Assembly (NCBI GenBank): GCA_027531145.1
Contig: JAPZRF010000001.1
Coordinates: forward strand, 62,001-126,000
Reading direction: 5' to 3'
Length of the DNA: 64,000 bases
DNA from: Brevundimonas sp.
GTDB lineage: Bacteria; Pseudomonadota; Alphaproteobacteria; Caulobacterales; Caulobacteraceae
Both the position numbers and the translations under genes were made by a program. The notes beneath the pieces were generated by a model. The model did no database searches and was not told the origin of the DNA. It saw only the letters and a list, made by a program, of their open reading frames with translations. Below, one piece after another: positions 28,956-37,406 of the stretch (position 1 is its first letter; the number at the start of each line of letters is the position of its first letter).

Positions 28956-30482
28956 ATGTTCGAGGCTCTGAACGAGCGGCTGACAGGGGTTTTCGACCGG
29001 ATCACCGGTCGCGGTGCCCTGTCCGAAAGGGACGTCCAGGAGGCGATGCGCGAGGTGCGCGTGGCCCTGCTCGAGGCCGACGTCGCCCTGCCCGTGGTCA
29101 AGGACTTCATCGCCTTCGCCACCGAGCGCGCCACCGGCGAGGAGGTGATCCGCGCGGTCAAGCCCGCCGACCAGGTGATCAAAATCGTCTATGACGGCCT
29201 GGTCCAGACGCTGGGCGGCGAGGAGCCGGTCCCGCTCAATCTGAACGCCACGCCGCCGGCGGTCTTCCTGATGGCCGGCCTGCAGGGCTCGGGCAAGACG
29301 ACCACCTCGGCCAAGCTGGCGCTGCGCCTGACCAAGTTCGAGCGCAAGAAGGTCATGATGGCCTCGCTCGACACCCGCCGCCCGGCGGCGATGGAGCAGC
29401 TGGCCACCCTGGGCAGGCAAATCGAGGTCGCCACCCTGCCGATCGTGGCGGGCGAGAGCGCCGTCGACATCACCCGCCGCGCCCTGTCCTCGGCGCGGCT
29501 GCAGGGCTTCGACGTCCTGATCCTCGACACCGCCGGCCGCATCACGCTGGACGAGGCGCTGATGGCCGAGGTGGCCGAGGTCGCCGCCATCGCGAAGCCG
29601 GTCGAGACCCTGCTGGTGGCCGACAGCCTGACCGGCCAGGACGCGGTGCGCACCGCCCGCGCCTTCCACGAGCGCCTGCCCCTCACCGGCCTGGTGCTGA
29701 CCCGCGCCGACGGCGACGGCCGCGGCGGCGCCATGCTGTCGATGCGGGCCGTCACCGGCCTGCCGATCAAGTTCCTCGGCGCCGGCGAGAAGGTCGACCA
29801 GCTCGACGTGTTCGACGCCCGCCGCGTCGCCGGCCGCATCCTCGGCCAGGGCGACATCGTCGCCCTGGTGGAAAAGGCCAGCCAGGAGCTCGACCAGGCC
29901 AAGGCCGAGAAGATGGCGCGCAAGCTGGCCAAGGGCCAGTTTGACCTCGACGACCTCGCCGGCCAGCTCGAGCAGATGAAGCGCATGGGCGGGCTGCAGG
30001 GCATCATGGGCCTGCTGCCCGGCGTGGCGAAGATGAAGGCGCAGATGGCCGAGACCGGCATCGACGACCGGATGATCAATCGCCAGCAGGCGATCATCCG
30101 CTCGATGACCAGGGCCGAGCGCAAGAAGCCCGACCTGCTCAACGCCAGCCGCAAGCGGCGCATCGCCGCCGGGGCCGGGGTCGAGGTGCAGGATATAAAC
30201 CGTCTGCTGAAGCAGCACCGGCAGATGCAGGACGCGGTGAAGATGATGACGAAGGGCGGGGGCAAGAACCTCGCCCGCATGGCGCAAGCGATGGGTCTGC
30301 CCGGCATGGGCGGCCCCGGCGGCACCGACATGGCCCGGCTGAAGGCGATGGGCGGCGGCAAGCTGCCCGCGCCCTCGGGCGACGAGATGAAGGCCCTCCA
30401 GGACCGGCTCGCCGGCATCGGGGGTGGTTCCGTTCCGGGAGGGCTTCCGGGCCTGCCCGGCCTCCCCACAAAGAAGACCTAA
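28956..30482 (+). CDS. ffh: Signal recognition particle protein Ffh
   Basis: The SRP54 GTPase, which binds signal sequences with SRP RNA and targets ribosomes to the membrane. The 508-residue product begins MFEALNERLTGVFDRITGRG after GAGGT. N domain about 1-90, G domain with GLQGSGKTTTSAKLA (about 106-120), DTRRPAAMEQL and LDTAGR, and an M domain rich in Met with the RNA-binding SRKRRIAAGAG at about 393-403. The end is glycine-rich. It heads ffh-rpsP-rimM, with 18 nt to rpsP. Confidence 0.97.
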   Translation: MFEALNERLTGVFDRITGRGALSERDVQEAMREVRVALLEADVALPVVKDFIAFATERATGEEVIRAVKPADQVIKIVYDGLVQTLGGEEPVPLNLNATPPAVFLMAGLQGSGKTTTSAKLALRLTKFERKKVMMASLDTRRPAAMEQLATLGRQIEVATLPIVAGESAVDITRRALSSARLQGFDVLILDTAGRITLDEALMAEVAEVAAIAKPVETLLVADSLTGQDAVRTARAFHERLPLTGLVLTRADGDGRGGAMLSMRAVTGLPIKFLGAGEKVDQLDVFDARRVAGRILGQGDIVALVEKASQELDQAKAEKMARKLAKGQFDLDDLAGQLEQMKRMGGLQGIMGLLPGVAKMKAQMAETGIDDRMINRQQAIIRSMTRAERKKPDLLNASRKRRIAAGAGVEVQDINRLLKQHRQMQDAVKMMTKGGGKNLARMAQAMGLPGMGGPGGTDMARLKAMGGGKLPAPSGDEMKALQDRLAGIGGGSVPGGLPGLPGLPTKKT

Positions 30483-30500
30483 CCTGAGAAGAGACTGAAA

Positions 30501-31073
30501 ATGCTGAAGATCCGTCTGGCCCGTGGCGGTGCCAAGAAGCGCCCCTACTACCATATCGTCGTCGCGGACTCGCACGCCCCGCGCGACGGCAAGTTCATCG
30601 AGAAGGTCGGCAGCTACAATCCGATGCTGCCGAAGGACGGCACCACCCCGCGCGTCGCCCTGAAGGTCGAGCGCATCGCCGAATGGCTCGGCAAGGGGGC
30701 TCAGCCGACCGACCGCGTGGCCCGCTTCCTCAGCCAGGACGAGACGCTCGGCACCAAGGTCAAGTGGACCCAGGGCAACAACCCGAAGAAGGGCGAGCCG
30801 GGCAAGAAGGCCCAGGAGCGCGCCGCCGAGCGTGCCCAGCGCGAGGCCGACCGTCTGGAAGCCGAGGCCCAGGCCAAGGCCGACGCCGAAGCCGCCGCCA
30901 AGGCGGAAGCCGAAGCCGCTGCGGCCGCCGCCGCCGCCCCGGCCCCGGAACCGGAAGCCTCGGCCGCTGAAGAGGCCCCGGCTGCCGAGGAAGCTCCGGT
31001 GGCTGAAGAAGCTCCGGCCGCCGAGGAGGTGCCGGCTGCTGAAGAGGCGACCGAGGAAAAGGCCGAGGGCTGA
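30501..31073 (+). CDS. rpsP: 30S ribosomal protein S16 with long Ala/Glu-rich tail
   Basis: Residues 1-82 are a standard S16: [20 protein letters not shown], then [13 protein letters not shown] and DRVARFLSQ. Ordinary S16 is about 80-100 residues; this one is 190. The extra part is a basic then Ala/Glu coiled segment ([20 protein letters not shown]) and an acidic repeat with units such as EEAPA and AAEEVP to the end. Tails of this type occur in some alphaproteobacterial S16 proteins; function unknown. It is second in ffh-rpsP-rimM, and the stop is followed by a repeat-filled gap. Confidence 0.95.
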   Translation: MLKIRLARGGAKKRPYYHIVVADSHAPRDGKFIEKVGSYNPMLPKDGTTPRVALKVERIAEWLGKGAQPTDRVARFLSQDETLGTKVKWTQGNNPKKGEPGKKAQERAAERAQREADRLEAEAQAKADAEAAAKAEAEAAAAAAAAPAPEPEASAAEEAPAAEEAPVAEEAPAAEEVPAAEEATEEKAEG

Positions 31074-31223
31074 GACCTACGCGGAACGATGACCCTTCTC
31101 CCCTTGCGGGGGAAGGCGTGATGCGGAGCCTGACGGCCCTCCGCCCCGACGCGCTCCCATTCCTCCCCCGCAGGGGGAGGGGGACCGTCCGGAGCCCGCA
31201 GGGCGAAGGACGGTGGAGGGGGG

Positions 31224-31363
31224 CGCGACGTCAGCGCCCCGGCCCCCGCCGGGGGGGCCGCGGGCGGCGGGGCCCCCCCCCCCCGGGGGGGGGGGCGCCC
31301 CCCCCGGCCCCCCGGGGGGGCTGGGGGGGGGGCGGCCCCCGCGACGTCAGCGCCCCGGCCCCC
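31224..31363. repeat. 24-nt direct repeat flanking a 90-nt near-pure G/C tract
   Basis: The sequence CGCGACGTCAGCGCCCCGGC plus four further C bases is found at 31224-31247 and 31340-31363, a 116-nt period. Between them 31251-31340 contains only G and C apart from a single T at 31322, in runs of up to about 13 identical bases. Either a slippage-prone natural repeat or a local assembly artefact. Confidence 0.8.
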
Positions 31364-31420
31364 TCCGTCTCGCCGCTGCGCGGCGAGCCACCTCGCCCGG
31401 TGGGGGAGGAACTGCCTTCC
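31361..31420. repeat. Partial inverted copy of family I repeat
   Basis: CTCCGTCTCGCCGCTGCGCG followed by GCGAGCCACCTC is the near-exact reverse complement of the end of copy 1 (about 1630-1664: GGTGGATCGCCGCGCAGCGG, then CGAGACG). The rest of the unit is missing or diverged. Confidence 0.6.
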
Positions 31421-31436
31421 CGGCGCTCACCACGCC

Positions 31437-31478
31437 GTTGTGTCCTCTGTGTCGTCGTTGTGCTCGCTGTGATGAACC
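31437..31478. repeat. Solo repeat related to the GxxExxY element ends
   Basis: GTTGTGTCCTCTGTGTCGTC then GTTGTGCTCGCTGTGATGAACC. The end TGTGATGAACC and the CTCTGTG-type spacing match both ends of the element at 46522-47028. No GxxExxY gene is present here. Confidence 0.6.
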
Positions 31479-31521
31479 CTCTGCAGCGACGCCGTGGTGC
31501 CAGCGCCCCGAGGGGAGAAGG

Positions 31522-32055
31522 ATGACTGACTCGAAACTCATCTTCGTGGCCCAGGTGGGCGGTGCCTTCGGGGTGAAGGGCGAGGTGCGGATAACCGCCC
31601 ATACCGCCGAGCCCATGGCGCTGGTCGGCTACAGCCCGCTGCTGCGGGCCGACGGCTCGCTCGGGCTGACCCTGGTGTCCGCCCGGCCGGACAAGGCGGG
31701 CGTGGTCGCCCGCGTCAAGGAGATCGCCACGAAAGAACAGGCAGACGCCCTGCGCGGGCTGAAGCTTTATGTTCCGCGCGACCGCCTGCCAGCGCTCGGG
31801 GACGAGGACGAATTCTACCTGACCGACCTGATCGGGCTGGAGGCGCGCGACGCCGACGACGCCGTGCTGGGCCGGGTCAAGGCGGTGCAGAACTTCGGTG
31901 CCTCGGACATGCTGGAGATCGCCCCGGCCGCCGGCGGCACCACCTGGTACCTGCCCTTCACTCGCGGTGCCGTGCCGGACGTGCGCATCGCTGACGGCTG
32001 GCTGCGCGCCCTGCGCCCGGCAGAGACCGGCGAGCCCGAGCCGGGCGAGGGCTGA
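31522..32055 (+). CDS. rimM: Ribosome maturation factor RimM
   Basis: Binds S19 and helps mature the 16S 3' domain of the 30S subunit. The 177-residue product has the RimM N domain (LIFVAQVGGAFGVKGEVRI at about residues 6-24) and the PRC-barrel part beginning EFYLTDLIGLEA at about residue 97. It ends in an acidic tail. A strong GAGGGGAGAAGG precedes the ATG. The usual next genes, trmD and rplS, do not follow: the next gene is convergent. Confidence 0.94.
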   Translation: MTDSKLIFVAQVGGAFGVKGEVRITAHTAEPMALVGYSPLLRADGSLGLTLVSARPDKAGVVARVKEIATKEQADALRGLKLYVPRDRLPALGDEDEFYLTDLIGLEARDADDAVLGRVKAVQNFGASDMLEIAPAAGGTTWYLPFTRGAVPDVRIADGWLRALRPAETGEPEPGEG

Positions 32056-32073
32056 ATCACGCGACGTCCGGGC

Positions 32074-33060
32074 TCACTCCCGCCACATCGGGCCGTCGAT
32101 GACGTAGCCGCGGGCCTCCAGCCGGTCGAGCAGGCCGTCGGGCTCGGCCAGCAGCCCCAGCGGCCCGACTCCCATCACCACGGCGTCGCCGGTCAGGGCT
32201 GTCTCGATCTCGGCCAGCCAGGCGGCGCGGAAGTCGGCCCCGGTGCGCGGATCGCCCCACGGCCAGCACTGCTCCAGCGCCTGCTCCAGAGCGCTCTGCC
32301 GCACCTCCGGCACGCGCAGCCGGGTCCAGTCCCGGCCCCGCTGGATCACCCCCTCGCGCCCGGCCTCGGTGGCGGCGATGGCCGCCTCCAGACAGGGCCG
32401 GTGGGTCTCCGGCGGCGTGGTCAGCAGGTTGTCGATCAGGTCGTCGCCGCGCCCGGCGATGACCGCCCGGACCGGAATGCGCGCCCGCCGGGCGGTGCGC
32501 CTGACCACATCTCCCGCGCTGGTTCCGGTGTCGCGCTCGAAGCGCAGCTGGTCGGTGAGCAGGTCGCTGGCGATCAGCATCAGGCTGATGCGGTCGTAAT
32601 CCTGGCGATACTGCGCCTCCAGAGCGTCGAGCCGGGCTTGTGTCTCTGCCGACAGATAGTCTGCCGTGGTGGTCTCTCCCGGCAGACGGATCAGGGTGCG
32701 GGACCTCCAGATGAGACGCAGGATATCGGAGAAGGACCCGCGCACCCTCGTGCCGAGCAGCACCTTATCGACCCGCCGGACAGCGGCCTGCAGCTGCACC
32801 GGGTCCCAGGGTGTCTCTTCCGGCGGCGCGACCAGGTCGCCGACCAGGATCAGGGTGGCGGCCCCGTCGGAGATCTCCCAGATCGGCGCCCCGGACAGGC
32901 GCGCCACGATGATGATCTCATCGACCGTGGTGACGGCCTCGGCCGGATCAGGCGTCGCCGCGGGGGTCTGGTCCGGTGTCTGGGCCAAGGCCATCCCGGC
33001 GAGCCCGCAGCCGAGGCTAAGGGCGAAGGCGGCGGCAACGACGGACGAACGCAGGGCCAT
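32074..33060 (-). CDS. Divergent TraB/GumN family exported protein
   Basis: A 328-residue protein with a cleavable signal peptide (about residues 1-26, ending GMALAQ). The body fits the TraB/GumN fold: PIWEISDGAATLILVGDLVAPP at about residues 59-80 is the usual first block. The histidine expected in that block (GxxH) is replaced, reading GDLV, and the following LLGTRV lacks the usual glutamate. If family membership is right, predicted metal-dependent activity may be lost. The gene converges on rimM. Function unknown. Confidence 0.65.
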   Translation of the reverse strand: MALRSSVVAAAFALSLGCGLAGMALAQTPDQTPAATPDPAEAVTTVDEIIIVARLSGAPIWEISDGAATLILVGDLVAPPEETPWDPVQLQAAVRRVDKVLLGTRVRGSFSDILRLIWRSRTLIRLPGETTTADYLSAETQARLDALEAQYRQDYDRISLMLIASDLLTDQLRFERDTGTSAGDVVRRTARRARIPVRAVIAGRGDDLIDNLLTTPPETHRPCLEAAIAATEAGREGVIQRGRDWTRLRVPEVRQSALEQALEQCWPWGDPRTGADFRAAWLAEIETALTGDAVVMGVGPLGLLAEPDGLLDRLEARGYVIDGPMWRE

Positions 33061-33414
33061 CCGGCAGACTCCTCGACAGCGCGCCCCCGCGGACGCAACG
33101 ACAGCCGGAAGCTGATCCGGCCCGCCGTGCCCGGCAAGATAAATCGCCGTCACGCGTCCCCGTCGGACGCATCCGGCGCCGCGACCGGCCGGCAGCAGGC
33201 GCGAAGCTGAAATTCCGCGAGGGCGCCCAGGGCGCCGACCTCGCCAGAGCTTCCCTCCACGGACAGCCGAGCGCCCGCCTGTTACCGTAATCGCCCCGGA
33301 CCGAAGAAGCGATAGGTGAGGCCGCGGATGGCGGCGACCTCCCCGAGAACGTATTAGAGCTTGGACAGTCCAGCGACGCCGCTACCTAAACCAAAACGAC
33401 TATCGCGCTTCACA
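33061..33414. other. Gene-poor gap with falling GC
   Basis: About 350 bp between the TraB/GumN start and the end of the low-GC orphan gene. No RNA gene or full coding frame is recognised. On the minus strand a short frame ending at about 33282 reads EVAAIRGLTYRFF, which looks like the end of a protein, but it opens at a stop only about 20 codons upstream; it may be a gene remnant. GC drops noticeably from about 33340 onward. Confidence 0.4.
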
Positions 33415-33927
33415 TCAGCTTTTTTTAGGTAAGTGATCCCGCATCCGGGTGAGCAAGTTCGCCTTCCGAGGGGCGGCCGCTGCCTTCACCGACAGATACA
33501 GATCAATAGCAGCCTGGGATCTCTCGTCGATGTGGGAGGCCCACCTATCGCCCCCGTCGTCACTATCGGCGAAATGGGCGAAGTCAGAGACATCATTTTC
33601 GGATGCCTGAAGATGCATCGAAAGTATGTGTATCGCTCGACTGATGCCTTCATGCTCAATTGTACCAATATCGAGCCTCGCTAAGGCAAGCTTTGCTGAC
33701 TCGAAAATGTGGACGGGGTAACCGCCGACTTCGCCGAACACCTGTCGCTTCTCACGATCAGAGGCGGCCTTGGCCAACACCTCAATCGCGGCCGATACCA
33801 TTCCAGCTACTCTCACCGCTTGTCGATTAAGGTGCGCCTGCCTTCGACGTCTCTCAGCGGCCGCCATCATCACTGGAGCAGCGATAGCGACCAGAATGGC
33901 CAAGACCGAAAAGACGGCCGTAGCCAA
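33415..33927 (-). CDS. Low-GC orphan gene, single-helix membrane protein
   Basis: I do not recognise this protein. With a TTG start at 33927 it has 170 residues; other starts upstream are possible. It opens with one hydrophobic helix (TAVFSVLAILVAIAAPVMM) followed by a basic stretch RRRRQ and a largely helical charged domain, ending LPKKS. The local base composition is about 47-58% GC in sampled lines against about 70% around it, and codon choice is correspondingly unusual. It sits between a repeat-rich region and fabI, consistent with recent acquisition. Confidence 0.55.
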   Translation of the reverse strand: MATAVFSVLAILVAIAAPVMMAAAERRRRQAHLNRQAVRVAGMVSAAIEVLAKAASDREKRQVFGEVGGYPVHIFESAKLALARLDIGTIEHEGISRAIHILSMHLQASENDVSDFAHFADSDDGGDRWASHIDERSQAAIDLYLSVKAAAAPRKANLLTRMRDHLPKKS

Positions 33928-34004
33928 GCAGCGAGGCCTGGGTGAGCTTCGATCCAGCAGAGGATGCTCCAGCCGGCACAGGCGTGCACCGGGTCCATGA
34001 CCGG

Positions 34005-34820
34005 TCACTCGTCCCCGTCGGAGAGGCCCATCATGTGGAAGCCGGCGTCGACGTGGACGACCTCCCCGGTGGTCGACAGGCCGAGGTCGGACAGCAGCCA
34101 CAGGGCGCAGCCGGCCACGCCTTCCATCGAGGTGTCCTGCTTCATCGCCGACATCTCGCGGCCCTTCGACAGCATGCCGCGGCCGCCGGAGATGCCCGCC
34201 AGCGACAGGGTGCGCATGGCCCCGGCCGAGATGGCGTTGACGCGGATGTTCTTAGGCCCCAGGTCGCGGGCGATGTAGCGGGTGGCGGCCTCCAGCCCGG
34301 CCTTGGCCACGCCCATCGTATTGTAGTTGGGGATGGCGCGCTCGGACCCGAGGTAGGTCAGGGTGATCATGGAGCCGCCGTCCGGCATCAGCCGCGCCGC
34401 CCGCTTCGCCACATCGACAAAGCTGAACACCGAGATGTTCATGGCCAGCAGGAAGCTGTCGCGGGTGGTGTTGTCGACGAAGCTGCCCTGCAGTTCGTTC
34501 TTGTTGGCGAAGGCCACCGAGTGGACCACGAAGTCGAGCGTGCCGAAGGTCTTCTCCACCTCGGCGAACAGGGCGTCCATGGAGGCGTCGTCGGTGACGT
34601 CGGCCGGGACGATCAGCGTGGCACCCACGCTCTCGGCCAGCGGGCGCACCCGGCGCTCCAGCCCCTCGCCGAGGTAGGTGAAGGCCAGCTCGGCGCCCTG
34701 GGCGGCCAGCTGCGAGGCGATACCCCAGGCGATCGAGTTGGCGTTGGCCACCCCGAGCACCAGGCCCTTCTTGCCCTTCATCAGCTCGCCCTTGGGCATG
34801 TTCCAGCCGGACTCGGCCAT
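34005..34820 (-). CDS. fabI: Enoyl-ACP reductase (NADH) FabI
   Basis: Reduces trans-2-enoyl-ACP in the last step of fatty-acid elongation. The start at 34820 follows GGAGATCCCC and gives 271 residues. Features: KGLVLGVANANSIAWGIA (dinucleotide site, about residues 18-35), HSVAFANK, and the catalytic Tyr-x6-Lys in YNTMGVAKAG near residue 165. The substrate loop around TLSLAGISG is present. It follows fabB on the same strand by about 70 nt, forming fabA-fabB-fabI. Confidence 0.96.
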   Translation of the reverse strand: MAESGWNMPKGELMKGKKGLVLGVANANSIAWGIASQLAAQGAELAFTYLGEGLERRVRPLAESVGATLIVPADVTDDASMDALFAEVEKTFGTLDFVVHSVAFANKNELQGSFVDNTTRDSFLLAMNISVFSFVDVAKRAARLMPDGGSMITLTYLGSERAIPNYNTMGVAKAGLEAATRYIARDLGPKNIRVNAISAGAMRTLSLAGISGGRGMLSKGREMSAMKQDTSMEGVAGCALWLLSDLGLSTTGEVVHVDAGFHMMGLSDGDE

Positions 34821-34890
34821 GGGGATCTCCCTTCGCAATGAGGCGGCGAGGGTTAGCAGGGCGGGCGCGCGCCTGCCAAGCGGCCCCGGA

Positions 34891-36111
34891 CTACAGGTCC
34901 GCCTTCGACAGGATCAGCGTCGCATTGGTGCCGCCGAAGCCGAAGCTGTTGGACATGATCGTGGTCAGCTCGCCGTCGTGGCGGGCGCGCAGGATCGGCA
35001 TCCCGTCGAACTCGGGGTCGAGGGTCTGGATGTGGGCGCTCTCGGCGGCGAAGCCGTTCTGCAGCATCAGCAGGCTGTAGATCGCCTCCTGCGCCCCGGC
35101 CGCGCCGAGGCTGTGACCGGTCAGGGACTTGGTCGAGGAGATCATCGGGGCGGAGTCGCCGAAGACGGTGCGCACCGCGCCCATCTCCTTGCTGTCGCCC
35201 ACCGGGGTCGAGGTGCCGTGCGGGTTGAGGTAGTCGATGCGCCGGTTGCCGGCCATTTCCATGGCCAGCCGCATGCAGCGCTCGGCGCCCTCGCCCGAGG
35301 GGGCGACCATGTCATGGCCGTCGGAGTTGGCGGCGTGGCCGACCACCTCGGCGATGATGTTCGCGCCGCGCGCCTTCGCCCGCTCGTAATCCTCCAGCAC
35401 GACGATGCCGGCACCGCCGGCGATGACGAAGCCGTCGCGGTCGACGTCATAGGCGCGGCTGGCCACAGCCGGGGTGTCGTTGAACTTGCTCGACATGGCA
35501 CCCATGGCGTCGAACAGGTTGGACATGGACCAGTCGAGGTCCTCGCAGCCGCCGGCGAAGACCACGTCCTGGCGGCCCCAGGCGATCTGGTCGGCGGCCG
35601 CCCCGATGCAGTGGGCGCTGGTGGCGCAGGCGGAGCTGATCGAATAGTTCACACCCTTCAGCTCGAACCAGGTGGCCAGCACCGCCGAGGGGCCCGAGGC
35701 CATGGCCTTGGGTACGGCGAACGGGCCGATACGCCTGGGGCCCTTCTCGCGGGTGATCTGGGCCGCCTCAAGGATGACGCGGGTCGAGGGCCCGCCCTCG
35801 CCGACGATCAGGCCGATGCGCGGATCCTTGATCTCCTCCGGCGTCAGGCCGGAGGAGGCCAGCGCCTCCTCGAAGGCGATGTGGGCCCAGGCCGTGCCGG
35901 CGGCAAGGAAGCGCGCGGCGCGGCGGTCGACCTTCTCGGTCCAGTCGCCGATGGCCGGCGGAGCGTGCACCTGGCAGCGAAAGCCGAGCTCGGCGTACTC
36001 CGGCGCGGCGACCACACCCGAGCGTGCCTGGCGCAGGCTGTCGGTCACCTCGCGGGCGTTGCCGCCGATGGAGGAGACGATGCCGAGCCCGGTGACGACG
36101 ACACGCCGCAT
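34891..36111 (-). CDS. fabB: 3-oxoacyl-ACP synthase I FabB
   Basis: Condensing enzyme needed to elongate unsaturated acyl chains. The 406-residue product has the thiolase-fold active site: cysteine in [12 protein letters not shown] (about residue 160), histidines in [11 protein letters not shown] and [12 protein letters not shown], and the end [14 protein letters not shown]. FabB rather than FabF is favoured by its partnership with fabA. It lies 63 nt downstream of fabA. Confidence 0.95.
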   Translation of the reverse strand: MRRVVVTGLGIVSSIGGNAREVTDSLRQARSGVVAAPEYAELGFRCQVHAPPAIGDWTEKVDRRAARFLAAGTAWAHIAFEEALASSGLTPEEIKDPRIGLIVGEGGPSTRVILEAAQITREKGPRRIGPFAVPKAMASGPSAVLATWFELKGVNYSISSACATSAHCIGAAADQIAWGRQDVVFAGGCEDLDWSMSNLFDAMGAMSSKFNDTPAVASRAYDVDRDGFVIAGGAGIVVLEDYERAKARGANIIAEVVGHAANSDGHDMVAPSGEGAERCMRLAMEMAGNRRIDYLNPHGTSTPVGDSKEMGAVRTVFGDSAPMISSTKSLTGHSLGAAGAQEAIYSLLMLQNGFAAESAHIQTLDPEFDGMPILRARHDGELTTIMSNSFGFGGTNATLILSKADL

Positions 36112-36174
36112 GCAGATGAACCTTCCCTGTGTGGTCTGCAGATGGGCGATCTGGCACCGCCCCTCAAGTGATTG

Positions 36175-36717
36175 TCAGGTGCCGGCCGCCTCGGCCGGCT
36201 TCTCGCCCGGCCGGAACAGGCCGACGCGCATGTCGGTCGCCGAATAGATGGGAACTCCGTCGGCTTCCAGCACGCCGTCGGCGATGCCCATGACGAGCCG
36301 GCGGTTGATCAGGCGCTTGATGCTGATCTTGTAGGTGACGCGGCGGATGTGGGGCTCGACCTGGCCCTTGAACTTGACCTCGCCGACACCGAGGGCGCGG
36401 CCGCGGCCCGGAGCCCCGGTCCAGCCCAGGTAGAAGCCGACCAGCTGCCACATGGCGTCGAGGCCGAGGCAGCCCGGCATCACCGGATCGTCGATGAAGT
36501 GGCACTGGAAGAACCAGAGGTCCGGATGGATGTCCAGCTCGGCCTCGACATAACCCTTGCCGTGCGCGCCCCCGTCGCCGGTGATGGTGGTGATGCGGTC
36601 GAACATCAGCATCGGCGGGGCCGGCAGCTGCGCGTTGCCCGGGCCGAACAGTTCGCCGCGGCCCGAGGCCAGCAGGGCGTCGCGGTCAAACGCGCCAGGA
36701 TAGGGAGAAGAGATCAC
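36175..36717 (-). CDS. fabA: 3-hydroxydecanoyl-ACP dehydratase/isomerase FabA
   Basis: Dehydrates 3-hydroxyacyl-ACP and isomerises the C10 intermediate, starting anaerobic unsaturated fatty-acid synthesis. The 180-residue product has the hotdog active site [20 protein letters not shown] at about residues 69-88, with catalytic His and Asp, and [11 protein letters not shown]. Family length is about 170-180. It is first in fabA-fabB-fabI; the upstream SH3 gene is on the same strand, about 50 nt away. Confidence 0.96.
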   Translation of the reverse strand: MISSPYPGAFDRDALLASGRGELFGPGNAQLPAPPMLMFDRITTITGDGGAHGKGYVEAELDIHPDLWFFQCHFIDDPVMPGCLGLDAMWQLVGFYLGWTGAPGRGRALGVGEVKFKGQVEPHIRRVTYKISIKRLINRRLVMGIADGVLEADGVPIYSATDMRVGLFRPGEKPAEAAGT

Positions 36718-36769
36718 GCATCGGCCTCCAGTCGTCTGGCGCCGTGCCTATACGACGCAGGCCGTCGGC

Positions 36770-37327
36770 TCAACGCCCGGCTTGCCCGCGCGCCGCCCGC
36801 GGCATCCCGGCCGGGGCCAGGGCGTCGCACAGGGCCGGCCCGGCCGTCCCCCACACCGCCGTGTCCTGAACCCAGCCCTTGAGCCGCCCGGCCGCGACCC
36901 GGCACCAGCCGTCCTCGCAGTCGTTCAGCGCGATCAGGGAGCGGGCCGACAGTCGGGCCACCACCCGCGCCTCCGCCCGCGGCCGGGCACGCAGCTCGAC
37001 CGGCCGAAAGGCCGGGTTGAAGGCGCTGCGGCGGCTGGAGACGACGCTGTGGTGGACCCAGGCGACAGCCCCGTCGGGGTCGCAGATCTTGCGCCACTCG
37101 CGGGTCTCAGCGACCACCTGCACCGGCAGGCGCGCGACGCGGTACTCCCAGAGGATGCGGTGATCCAGCCCGGGACCGGCGCGAGCGCGGACCTCGTCCG
37201 ACTTCAGGCCGAGCCAGCGAGGCACCGGAAGCTCGCTCGGCGTCGGCCGGCCGTCAGGCATGGTCGCGGCCCCGGCGAGGCCGAGGACGAGGGGCGCGAG
37301 CGGCAACAGGATGAGGAAGCGACGCAT
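36770..37327 (-). CDS. Exported SH3-domain protein
   Basis: A 185-residue protein with a signal peptide (MRRFLILLPLAPLVLGLAGA) and two bacterial SH3-like segments: LKSDEVRARAGPGLDHRILW at about residues 41-60 and VELRARPRAEARVVARLSA at about 110-128, the second ending GWCRVAAGRLKGWVQ. Such domains bind cell-wall peptides. It diverges from the 2-hydroxyacid dehydrogenase across about 80 bp and lies upstream of fabA. Role unknown beyond a probable envelope location. Confidence 0.85.
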   Translation of the reverse strand: MRRFLILLPLAPLVLGLAGAATMPDGRPTPSELPVPRWLGLKSDEVRARAGPGLDHRILWEYRVARLPVQVVAETREWRKICDPDGAVAWVHHSVVSSRRSAFNPAFRPVELRARPRAEARVVARLSARSLIALNDCEDGWCRVAAGRLKGWVQDTAVWGTAGPALCDALAPAGMPRAARGQAGR

Positions 37328-37406
37328 CGAGCTTTGGACGGTGGCGGCGGCTTTGCTAAAGACCCTGAAACCCGCCGTGAGCGCGGGCCTCGAGGGAACA
37401 GCCCAG

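Larger units (their letters stand above)
31074..31521. other. Repeat-filled gap between rpsP and rimM
   Basis: About 450 bp with no gene. In order: hairpin CCTTCTCCCC-TTG-CGGGGGAAGG (about 31093-31115), a second C/G-rich hairpin (about 31163-31184), a 24-nt sequence occurring twice at 31224-31247 and 31340-31363 around a G/C-only tract, a partial inverted family I repeat (31361-31420), a solo GxxExxY-type repeat (31437-31478), and the rimM ribosome-binding site GAGGGGAGAAGG. The gap splits a normally tight operon. Confidence 0.7.

Noticed and set aside
31093-31184. Two strong hairpins after rpsP as intrinsic terminators
   Set aside because: Neither is followed by a T-run on the plus strand, and the sequence belongs to the repeat mosaic, so a terminator call is not supported.
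33282-33345. Short minus-strand frame ending ...RGLTYRFFGPGRLR
   Set aside because: It resembles a protein C-terminus but is closed by a stop about 20 codons upstream. It may be a remnant, but is too short to call a pseudogene.
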